7,520 bases of DNA. Source: an uncultured Sphingobacteriia bacterium. GTDB taxonomy: Bacteria; Bacteroidota; Bacteroidia; Chitinophagales; Chitinophagaceae. The translations under genes were made by a program, and so were the position numbers. How positions within the stretch are numbered: position 1 is the stretch's first letter; each line of letters opens with the position of its first letter. Location of the stretch: positions 1 through 7,520 of the forward strand of contig CAMFKK010000104.1 of assembly GCA_945957225.1 (NCBI GenBank), given 5' to 3'. Below are positions 1-5,606 of the stretch, in pieces. Below the pieces are notes generated by a model. It ran no database searches, had not been told where the DNA came from, and worked only from the letters and a program-made list of their open reading frames with translations.

Positions 1-43
1 CCTCGACTAGTCGTCGGCAGCGTCAGATGTGTATAAGAGACAG
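1..43 (+). other. Untrimmed Illumina Nextera (Tn5) adapter, not genomic
   Basis: Positions 11-24 read TCGTCGGCAGCGTC and 25-43 read AGATGTGTATAAGAGACAG. Together these are the standard Nextera read-1 adapter; the second part is the 19-bp Tn5 mosaic end. The eight bases before it (3-10, TCGACTAG) look like an i5 index, from memory S513 of the Nextera XT v2 set. Genomic sequence therefore starts at 44. Read on the minus strand, the adapter encodes the well-known artefact peptide LYTSDAADD, which here forms a false C-terminus and stop for the gene beginning at 426. Nothing in 1-43 should be read as biology or as evidence of a transposon. Confidence 0.98.
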
Positions 44-426
44 AGTATAATCATACCAAAACCAATAGCAGCAATTACTTGAAAAAACAACATTTGAAAA
101 TGAATGTCAAACCAGATACCAAAATTGATGATTGTAAATTCTAATAATACCAACCAAAAACCACGTTGTATTAAAAAAATCCTTGCAGCAGAAAGATTAT
201 TTGTTTTTTTAAAGGAGAGATAAGCTGAACTGCCTGCTAGAAAAACAAAAGCAGGTGCACAAAAATGGGTAATCCATCTAGTAAAAAATAGGATTGGGGT
301 ACTAGTGTTTACATCTGTTGGGTTTTGGGTAATGGCAGTGGTATGTAATAAATCTCTGCAGTGGTCTAGTGCCATGATCAAGATAACGAGACCCCGAGCA
401 ATATCAATGCTTTGAATTCTTTTCAT
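44..426 (-). CDS. DUF1624/HGSNAT-like membrane acyltransferase, N-terminal fragment cut by contig end
   Basis: The genomic part encodes 127 full residues from the ATG at 426; the last 12 apparent residues (LCLLYTSDAADD) come from codons that run into or lie within the adapter. The N-terminus SIDIARGLVILIMALDHCRD is typical of the DUF1624 / heparan-alpha-glucosaminide N-acetyltransferase-like family (YeiB-like), polytopic inner-membrane proteins thought to transfer acyl groups. Visible are a first hydrophobic segment with the Arg-Gly and Asp-His-x-Arg-Asp signatures (residues about 8-25), a second around 50-70 and a third around 88-105, continuing into a fourth at the break. Full-length members usually run to about 350-400 residues, so roughly two thirds is missing. 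It starts 5 nt after the stop of the KgtP-like symporter and is probably the last visible gene of that operon. The truncation is an assembly edge, not a mutation. The substrate cannot be told. Confidence 0.85.
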
Positions 427-431
427 GTTGA

Positions 432-1721
432 TTATTCAGTAATTAGGGAATGATATTTACTGTCTTTCATTCTAAGATAAACCATAAGGGAGATAAAAAT
501 GCATAGGCTTACATACCAATAAAACCAGGTTTCGTGACCAATGTTTTTTGCATACAGTGCCAACCATTCTGCCGTTCCGCCAAATATTGCTACCGTTAAA
601 GAATAAGGTAGTCCCACGCCAAGCGCCCTAACTTCAGCTGGAAAAAGTTCTGCTTTAACCACTGCATTAATAGAAGTATAACCACTTACAATTAGCAAGG
701 AGCAAATCATTAAAAGAAATATAAAACTCAGGTTGGTTGCCTGGCTTAAAGCATTCATGATTGGAACCGTACAAATTGTGCCAAGAATACCAAAACCTAT
801 CAATAAAGGCTTTCTGCCAACCTGATCAGAAACCCAACCAAAGATGGGTTGTAAACAGGCAAATAGGAACAAAGAGCAAAATGATAGAAGGGTAGCATCA
901 TCCTTAGTTAGTTTGACCGTATTGATCAAGAATTTTTGCATGTAAGTAGTGTAAGTATAAAATGCAATGGTGCCACCCAATGTTAACCCCACAACGGTTA
1001 CAATAGCTTTGGGATGTTTTAGCAATGCTTTTAAACCTCCTTTTTTTTGTTGAACCATTCTTGCTTTTTCAAATGCATCCGTTTCATGTAAACTACTACG
1101 AAGATAAAATGCAATCAAAGATAAAACTGCGCCAATGGCAAAAGGTATTCTCCATCCCCATGCGGCCAGATCCTCTGCGGATAAGAATACTCTTTGAAGC
1201 AATAACTGAAGACCCAGTGCCAATAATTGTCCACCAATCAAGGTTACATATTGAAAACTGCTGTAAAATCCCCTGTTTTTTTCTAAAGCAACTTCGCTTA
1301 AATAAGTAGCGGAAATACCATATTCACCACCCACACTCAATCCTTGCAATAATCTAGCAAACAAGAGTAAGATGGGGGCTAGTATGCCTATTTGTTGATA
1401 GCTTGGTAAACAGGCAATGAGTAAGGAACCAAATGACATGAGCAATACAGAAATGGTCATTGCTTTTTTGCGCCCTTTTCCATCAGCAATATTTCCAAAT
1501 AACCATCCACCCAGGGGGCGCATTAAAAATCCAACCGCAAAAATTCCTGCGGTATTTAATAATTGTGCGGTAGGATTACTATTTGGAAAAAAGTGCTTTG
1601 CAAAATAAATGGAGAATGCAGCATAGGCATACCAGTCATACCATTCTACTAAGTTGCCCACGGATCCACCAAGAATGGATTGAATACGCCATTGATGTTG
1701 CTGCTCTTTATTCTTTGACAT
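432..1721 (-). CDS. kgtP: MFS dicarboxylate:H+ symporter, alpha-ketoglutarate permease-like
   Basis: A 429-residue, 12-helix inner-membrane transporter of the metabolite:H+ symporter (MHS) family. From memory it aligns along its whole length with E. coli KgtP (432 residues). Shared blocks include SVGNLVEWYDWYAYAAFSIY (residues 20-39), GFLMRPLGGWLFG (64-76), LFARLLQGLSVGGEYG (120-135), the QYVTLIGGQLLAL stretch (157-169), TTYMQKFLINT (258-268) and AELFPAEVRALGVGL (357-371). The MFS loop motif appears twice, as GNIADGKGRKK (76-86) and GWVSDQVGRKP (295-305). The likely role is uptake of 2-oxoglutarate or a related dicarboxylate; the exact substrate is an inference. I chose the ATG at 1721 because it lies 2 nt after the upstream stop and gives the family's normal length. 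An in-frame start at 1769 would add 16 residues and overlap the SRPBCC gene. It is the third gene of the minus-strand operon. Confidence 0.88.
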   Translation of the reverse strand: MSKNKEQQHQWRIQSILGGSVGNLVEWYDWYAYAAFSIYFAKHFFPNSNPTAQLLNTAGIFAVGFLMRPLGGWLFGNIADGKGRKKAMTISVLLMSFGSLLIACLPSYQQIGILAPILLLFARLLQGLSVGGEYGISATYLSEVALEKNRGFYSSFQYVTLIGGQLLALGLQLLLQRVFLSAEDLAAWGWRIPFAIGAVLSLIAFYLRSSLHETDAFEKARMVQQKKGGLKALLKHPKAIVTVVGLTLGGTIAFYTYTTYMQKFLINTVKLTKDDATLLSFCSLFLFACLQPIFGWVSDQVGRKPLLIGFGILGTICTVPIMNALSQATNLSFIFLLMICSLLIVSGYTSINAVVKAELFPAEVRALGVGLPYSLTVAIFGGTAEWLALYAKNIGHETWFYWYVSLCIFISLMVYLRMKDSKYHSLITE

Positions 1722-1723
1722 CT

Positions 1724-2173
1724 CTATGCTTCTATCAGTTCTTTGATAGCTTTTAAAATGGGATTCCAACCCTCACCTCCATTGGAGGATTCTTCAAATC
1801 TTCTAGCACCTTCCGCTACTTTGTTATAGTCTCCCTGTGTAACTGTTAGAAGCGTGCTACCTTCCTTTTGTACAAGTTCATAAGTCACGGTCAAGTAATT
1901 TTCTGGAATATCTGGAATACTTCCATTTGGATCAATTACTGTGTAGCTAAGCAATTTAAAGGGTACAAGTTCTTTAATTTGTCCTTTTACAAAAACCATT
2001 TTTTTGCCTTCGTATTCTCCTTGCCACAACAAAGAACTGCCTATTTCCCAGTCTGAAATGGTTTCACAACCAAACATATATTGCTTGGTCATTTCAGGAT
2101 TGGTTAAAGCATCCCATACACTTGAGGCGGGAGCTTTAATGTCAATTTGGTTGACAATGTTTAATGGATTCAT
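1724..2173 (-). CDS. SRPBCC / AHSA1-like (START-fold) protein
   Basis: A 149-residue soluble protein with no signal peptide, predicted cytoplasmic. It has the SRPBCC layout: a first strand followed by IDIKAPASSVWDALTNPEM (residues 10-28), where the helix after the Ala-Pro turn is characteristic, then alternating strands with WEIGSSLLWQGEYEGKKMVF (about 42-61), KGQIKELVPFKLLSYTV, a TVTYEL strand, TLLTVTQGD, and a long C-terminal helix ending GWNPILKAIKELIEA. This matches the 'activator of Hsp90 ATPase homologue 1-like' group, whose members hold a hydrophobic ligand cavity but mostly have no known function. The start ATG at 2173 is 4 nt after the stop of the secreted protein upstream, and its stop is 2 nt before the KgtP-like start, so translation of the three is probably coupled. 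No catalytic residues can be assigned. Confidence 0.82.
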   Translation of the reverse strand: MNPLNIVNQIDIKAPASSVWDALTNPEMTKQYMFGCETISDWEIGSSLLWQGEYEGKKMVFVKGQIKELVPFKLLSYTVIDPNGSIPDIPENYLTVTYELVQKEGSTLLTVTQGDYNKVAEGARRFEESSNGGEGWNPILKAIKELIEA

Positions 2174-2177
2174 TGGG

Positions 2178-2726
2178 TTATTGGTTAGGGGGTGTTTTTA
2201 TTTTTCTGAAAATAACTCTTTGTAAGTTGGTAACTGAATAATTGGTAACAGCTTTATTTTCTTCCTCTAGTTTTTTGCCTGAACTAACTTCAAAAATTAA
2301 TTGATCCCCAATTAACTCATAACTAGCAGTCAAAAAAATCCCCTGAGTTTCAAAAACACTGTAAAGCTTATTTTGAAACAAATAGTCTTTTAGAATAATG
2401 CCATCCCCCTCATCAGTAACATAACTATTTGTAGCTGCGTCTTTTAAAATTAATGTATAGTCCTTTACCATTGGTTGGGTTTTTGACAGATAACTGGTTT
2501 TCCAAGACCAGGTATTTGGGCTTGTTGTTTTTTGAACCAATAATTGAACAGGAACACTATCTCTAAGTTGTCCCTTACCATATATATGCATGATGCCTTC
2601 CCATTTGCCTAAACATTTGTCACCAAATGTTATTTGGGCCTCTAAAACATTAATAAAAGATACTAGGAATATAGCCATGCTTAAACAAATTGGTTTAATG
2701 GCTGAGGATTTTTCCCTTTCTAGCAT
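2178..2726 (-). CDS. Secreted protein of unknown function, possible small beta-barrel
   Basis: I do not recognise this gene with certainty. An N-terminal Sec-type signal is clear: charged residues, then a hydrophobic core (PICLSMAIFLVSFINVL), then LEA|Q, a plausible signal peptidase I site about 30 residues in. The mature part, about 150 residues, is rich in predicted beta-strands. It opens with CLGKWEGIMHIYG, a Gly-x-Trp-x-Gly entry like that of lipocalin or fatty-acid-binding-like barrels, and continues with alternating hydrophobic strands (VQLLVQK, WSWKTSYL, YTLILKD, LTASYELIGDQLIFEVS). A calycin-like periplasmic barrel is a guess from pattern only. Two ATGs lie two codons apart (2732 and 2726); I prefer 2726 because the first would place an extra Met-Glu before the charged region, but neither has a clear ribosome site. 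It is the first gene of the minus-strand operon, 4 nt before the SRPBCC gene. Confidence 0.7.
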   Translation of the reverse strand: MLEREKSSAIKPICLSMAIFLVSFINVLEAQITFGDKCLGKWEGIMHIYGKGQLRDSVPVQLLVQKTTSPNTWSWKTSYLSKTQPMVKDYTLILKDAATNSYVTDEGDGIILKDYLFQNKLYSVFETQGIFLTASYELIGDQLIFEVSSGKKLEEENKAVTNYSVTNLQRVIFRKIKTPPNQ

Positions 2727-2743
2727 TTCCATAAACTTAAGTG

Positions 2744-2756
2744 ATTGATAATCAAT
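2744..2756. promoter_or_regulatory. 13-bp palindrome ATTGAT-A-ATCAAT, possible operator
   Basis: The sequence shows a perfect inverted repeat with 6-bp arms around one central base. It lies 17 nt upstream of the preferred start of the secreted-protein gene (11 nt from the alternative start at 2732). Its right arm overlaps an imperfect match, on the minus strand, to the Bacteroidota -7 consensus TAnnTTTG (TATAATTG at 2760-2753), although I find no matching -33 TTG. A repressor site for the four-gene operon is possible. Short AT-rich palindromes also arise by chance. Confidence 0.3.
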
Positions 2757-2774
2757 TATATAAATTTAATCCGT

Positions 2775-2796
2775 CTTTAAGATGGCTTTAAGTTGG
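2775..2796. repeat. Two-copy 11-bp tandem repeat in divergent control region
   Basis: CTTTAAGATGG (2775-2785) is followed immediately by CTTTAAGTTGG (2786-2796), 10 of 11 bases identical. An 11-bp period is about one helical turn, which would put two protein contacts on the same DNA face. It lies between the divergent starts at 2726/2732 and 2858. A regulator binding site is an inference; recent slippage duplication is the simple alternative. Confidence 0.45.
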
Positions 2797-2803
2797 CCGC
2801 GGC
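2796..2803. promoter_or_regulatory. GC-rich 8-bp palindrome GCCGCGGC
   Basis: A perfect palindrome with no A or T, directly abutting the tandem repeat and standing out in an otherwise very AT-rich intergenic stretch. It is followed by CATTTTTG (2803-2810), one mismatch from the TAnnTTTG -7 consensus on the plus strand, toward the lipoprotein gene. No convincing -33 TTG lies at the right distance, so the promoter call is weak. Confidence 0.25.
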
Positions 2804-2857
2804 ATTTTTGCTTTACAAACAACAACAAAATACACCAAAACAACTAAAAGTAATAAA

Positions 2858-3679
2858 ATGAAAAAGTTCAACAACATCAAATTGGCCCTGATTGCAGTTA
2901 CCCTAGTTTTAGCTACAGCTTGCAGTAAAAACAGTTCTGAAAATGCCATAATAAAACCTACTACAGAGCAAAGTAATCAAACTGCAAGTATTCAGGGTAG
3001 GGTAGCATTAGTAGACCTGGATGGTAATAAATTATCGGATCATAGTGGTATTTTAATTAGTGTCAATAACGGTGCATATACCACAACAACTGATCAAAGT
3101 GGTCAATTTTCTTTAAAAGCAATTCCATATGGTAAATACCAAATTAGTTATTCAAAAACAGGATATGGTACAGGTTTGTTTGCAGAAGTGAATCACCAAA
3201 CAACCGCACAGCAATTTACTTTGATTGAGAAAACAGTAATGATGAACCAGGTTTCCAATATTCAAGTTACCAGTTTACAAATCAAAGACCTAAGCAACGA
3301 ACCTGGTATTGCAGGTTTGATTGAACTTGGAATAGCAAGTGGAGCGGTAAGTATTAAACCTGTATTTTTTAACAACAATCAAGAACAAAAAGCATTTAGA
3401 TTATTCTTCTCTGCCAGTAATCAAGTTGATGCAAAACAGTATCAAGCAGAAAGGAAAATTTTGGTAAGTGGTGTAAATGATAATCCTAATAATCATTTAT
3501 TCACTACTACCGAATTGGAAAATATGGGATTCAAAAAAGGACAGACCATTTATGTAAAAGCCTTTGGCGATGGTAAAGTAGATGATCAGTTTAGTCATCC
3601 AGTAAACGGAACCATGGTATTCCCTAGTCTTGCAGCCACTGGATCAGAAGTAATGAGTTTTCAAGTTCCCAATAAATAA
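2858..3679 (+). CDS. Lipoprotein with carboxypeptidase-regulatory-like domain
   Basis: A 273-residue predicted outer-membrane or periplasm-facing lipoprotein. Residues 1-21 form a signal with a Lys-rich start and hydrophobic core ending LATA|C, so Cys22 is the likely lipidated residue; the lipobox is relaxed. After a polar linker, residues about 44-125 form a CarboxypepD_reg-like Ig-type domain: SIQGRVALVDLDGNKL, then TTTTDQSGQFSLKAIPYGKY, then YSKTGYGT. Such domains are common adhesive or structural modules of Bacteroidota surface proteins. Residues about 130-273 are a second region with no family I recognise; it includes LRFF-like strands (FRLFFSAS) and a KGQTIYVKAFGDG strand near the end, perhaps another beta-sandwich. 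It is the only plus-strand gene, with A-rich sequence before the ATG and no clear Shine-Dalgarno. The hairpin at 3721-3747 should end its transcript. Function unknown. Confidence 0.85.
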   Translation: MKKFNNIKLALIAVTLVLATACSKNSSENAIIKPTTEQSNQTASIQGRVALVDLDGNKLSDHSGILISVNNGAYTTTTDQSGQFSLKAIPYGKYQISYSKTGYGTGLFAEVNHQTTAQQFTLIEKTVMMNQVSNIQVTSLQIKDLSNEPGIAGLIELGIASGAVSIKPVFFNNNQEQKAFRLFFSASNQVDAKQYQAERKILVSGVNDNPNNHLFTTTELENMGFKKGQTIYVKAFGDGKVDDQFSHPVNGTMVFPSLAATGSEVMSFQVPNK

Positions 3680-3720
3680 TTAAGACAGTTAGTTTGGTAA
3701 TGGATAGGACGATTGGTTAT

Positions 3721-3747
3721 AGAGAGCCACCTAATGGGTGGCTTTCT
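3721..3747. terminator. Shared hairpin terminator between convergent genes
   Basis: AGAGAGCCACC (3721-3731) pairs with GGTGGCTTTCT (3737-3747) around a 5-nt loop TAATG. The stem is 11 bp with one G-U wobble, and a T-rich stretch (TTTCTTATT) follows on the plus strand. It begins 42 nt after the stop of the lipoprotein gene. On the minus strand the same stem overlaps the end of the alpha/beta hydrolase gene, whose TAG (3733-3731) lies at the stem-loop junction. The T-tract is modest on both strands, so efficiency is uncertain. Confidence 0.7.
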
Positions 3748-4735
3748 TATTATGATGTAACCAGTTTAACCAATCAAGGGCTACTTTGTCCCAATTGTAC
3801 TGATCATAGTCAATGCTACCATCTTTTTTTAAGGAAAAATAATTATGCTCTTTGCCTACATAAGCATCAAAATGGAAATTGGTCTTTTTTTGGCGGATAG
3901 TTTCAATTTGGAGATAATCAATATAGGGTGTAGCCCAATCCTTGCTCCCATAACTAACCAATACAGGGATTTTTAATTTTTCCAAATAGCGTATGGGTGG
4001 GTAAGAAAAACCAATGGTAGCACTATCAGTATCTCCCTTGCTTGCATCCATGTTACCGGGATGTTTGAGCGCATCTTCCCAATAATGGAAAGAACGTTCA
4101 GCAAGTTTGCTGCTGTCGGTTTCATAAAATCTTTCTTCTGCAATGATAGACATGATTCTTCCCATGGGATTACCACCGGCATATATCAGGTCTGTAGTTC
4201 TTGGATATTGCAGGGCCATTTTTGCTACAATGGTAGAACCTTCAGAATGACCTGCTAAGACCAAGCGAGACTGCTTAATCCAAGAGAATTTTCTAAGCCA
4301 TTCTAATAGGGCAATATTTCTGCCAATATAATAATCCAACAAGTTGTTTTGAATATATTCTTTGGGCATTTTTCCTGTAGCATCCTTGTAAAGGTATTGC
4401 TCATCCAATGTTTTTCTTTCTGCCAATAAGGGAACCCCAGGTTTTCCCACTATCACCAAATGATATTCCTCCATTAGACTGTCAGTATTAAATGGAAAGA
4501 CCCCATAAACATCCTTGCCTTCTGTAATGATTAAGGGTTTTGGTAAACTTCCTTGACTAAAGAAAAATATGGGTTTGGCTTTCTGTTCTTCTCCTTTTTT
4601 TGACTTAATCAAGACTTCCACAATCTGGCTCTTGTAGGGGAATCGAAAATGCCTAAAGCCAAGTGTTGCAGGATCCTGTGCAGATGCTATGATAACTTGA
4701 AAGATGTATAAGCAACAAAACAATCCAGATTTCAT
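3731..4735 (-). CDS. Secreted alpha/beta hydrolase
   Basis: A 334-residue hydrolase with an N-terminal Sec signal (MKSGLFCCLYIFQVIIASAQ, probable cleavage after ASA). The serine-hydrolase triad is readable: nucleophile Ser164 in AGHSEGS (residues 161-167), acid Asp266 after a strand in VLVSYGSKDWATP, and base His297 in VGKEHNYF. FFFSQGSLP (57-65) after the second strand is the probable oxyanion-hole loop. The insertion at about 185-245 would form the lid. These features suggest a periplasmic esterase, peptidase or acyl hydrolase; the substrate cannot be read. I chose the ATG at 4735 because it yields a clean signal peptide and sits 10 nt after the phosphoesterase stop; the longer frame to 4816 needs a TTG start inside the upstream gene. 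It is the last gene of the right-hand minus-strand cluster and ends in the shared hairpin. Confidence 0.85.
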   Translation of the reverse strand: MKSGLFCCLYIFQVIIASAQDPATLGFRHFRFPYKSQIVEVLIKSKKGEEQKAKPIFFFSQGSLPKPLIITEGKDVYGVFPFNTDSLMEEYHLVIVGKPGVPLLAERKTLDEQYLYKDATGKMPKEYIQNNLLDYYIGRNIALLEWLRKFSWIKQSRLVLAGHSEGSTIVAKMALQYPRTTDLIYAGGNPMGRIMSIIAEERFYETDSSKLAERSFHYWEDALKHPGNMDASKGDTDSATIGFSYPPIRYLEKLKIPVLVSYGSKDWATPYIDYLQIETIRQKKTNFHFDAYVGKEHNYFSLKKDGSIDYDQYNWDKVALDWLNWLHHNKKATH

Positions 4736-4745
4736 CAAGTAAGTA

Positions 4746-5570
4746 TTATGCTTTAAAGTGAAAGAGGGTAACTTCAGATCTTGCCCCAAAACGGATGGGT
4801 AATTTGGTAGTTCCAATACCTCTGGAAACGTAAATTCGGGTATTGTTTTGGTGATACATGCCCTTTAAATATTTACCGCTTCCCCAGGGTTTAAAAGGCG
4901 CAAAACCAAAAATATTGAGTTGACCCCCATGTGTATGGCCAGATAGGATTAAATCAGTCTTTGTATTCCCGTTTTGCATTTTTGCAATGGTATCGCTGTA
5001 AGCAGGGCAATGATTTAGGACAATATGGTAGTCACTTGGTTGGTGTTCTTTTACAGCTGTTTCAAAATCTGGTTTCCCCCCAATAAAATCATCAATTCCA
5101 GTAATGGAAACGGTTTTACCTTTTAAAACAAAGCGTTTATTCTGATTGACCAACAATTGGCAATTGTGTTTTTGATAGATATCTGTAAGATCACTAAAAC
5201 TCAATCCTGCCCAATATTCCCAATTGCCTAGGATGGCTACTTTTGGTATATTTTTATCTATAAGTTGTAAGAATTCGTCTAGTACATAATGGTTTTTTCC
5301 AGCGTCAATAGAATCTCCTGTAATGGCAATTAAATCAGGTTGTTCTTTATTAATGTCTTTAGCCAATTGTTCCAATTGATAATTGACCGATTGCAAGTGT
5401 AAGTCAGAAATCTGTAGCAATTTTAAATGCTTGTCAGAAAATGGATTAGTATCTAAATAAACTAGTTTCTGTTCAATAAAAAATTGCTCACCCCAAAATG
5501 CATCTAACAAAAGCGCTCCTGCTGTAACCATAAAGCCACCAAGTAGGAATTTTCTTCTGCTAATAGACAT
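4746..5570 (-). CDS. Tat-exported YkuE-like metallophosphoesterase
   Basis: A 274-residue calcineurin-like phosphoesterase. The N-terminus SRRKFLLGG (residues 4-12) followed by a hydrophobic stretch to about 22 is a twin-arginine signal, so it is probably exported folded and may stay membrane-anchored. Metal-binding motifs occur in the usual order: SDLH (Asp56, His58), TGDSIDAG (Asp86), GNWE (Asn116), LNHCP (His187) and GHTHGGQ (His212, His214). The order and the C-terminal YVSRGIGT resemble Bacillus YkuE and the related LpxH/LpxG-type group, which act on lipid-linked phosphates. The active-site GNH(D/E) motif reads GNWE here: Trp117 replaces the histidine that normally assists catalysis, while the metal-ligand Asn is kept. 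The gene starts 36 nt after the peroxidase stop and ends 10 nt before the hydrolase start, which suggests cotranscription. The substrate is unknown. Confidence 0.87.
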   Translation of the reverse strand: MSISRRKFLLGGFMVTAGALLLDAFWGEQFFIEQKLVYLDTNPFSDKHLKLLQISDLHLQSVNYQLEQLAKDINKEQPDLIAITGDSIDAGKNHYVLDEFLQLIDKNIPKVAILGNWEYWAGLSFSDLTDIYQKHNCQLLVNQNKRFVLKGKTVSITGIDDFIGGKPDFETAVKEHQPSDYHIVLNHCPAYSDTIAKMQNGNTKTDLILSGHTHGGQLNIFGFAPFKPWGSGKYLKGMYHQNNTRIYVSRGIGTTKLPIRFGARSEVTLFHFKA

Positions 5571-5606
5571 TGGACAAAAAGATTTTTCCCAATCTACAAA
5601 AAAGAT

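Noticed and set aside
25..43. Tn5 transposon end at the left edge
   Set aside because: The mosaic end is joined to the Nextera primer sequence, so it is a library adapter and not a resident mobile element.
1025..1309. Plus-strand 94-residue open frame
   Set aside because: It lies wholly antisense inside the KgtP-like gene, whose protein is conserved along its length; the peptide resembles no family.
1722..1769. N-terminal extension of the KgtP-like symporter from an ATG at 1769
   Set aside because: It would overlap the SRPBCC coding region by 46 nt and add a hydrophilic tail absent from E. coli KgtP; the ATG at 1721 fits family length and operon spacing.
3694..3900. Plus-strand 68-residue open frame with several Cys and His
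   Set aside because: CPNC and CYH look zinc-finger-like, but the frame runs through the terminator hairpin and is antisense to the conserved C-terminus of the hydrolase.
4736..4816. N-terminal extension of the alpha/beta hydrolase
   Set aside because: It needs a TTG start within the phosphoesterase gene and would bury the signal peptide behind 27 residues; the ATG at 4735 gives a clean signal.
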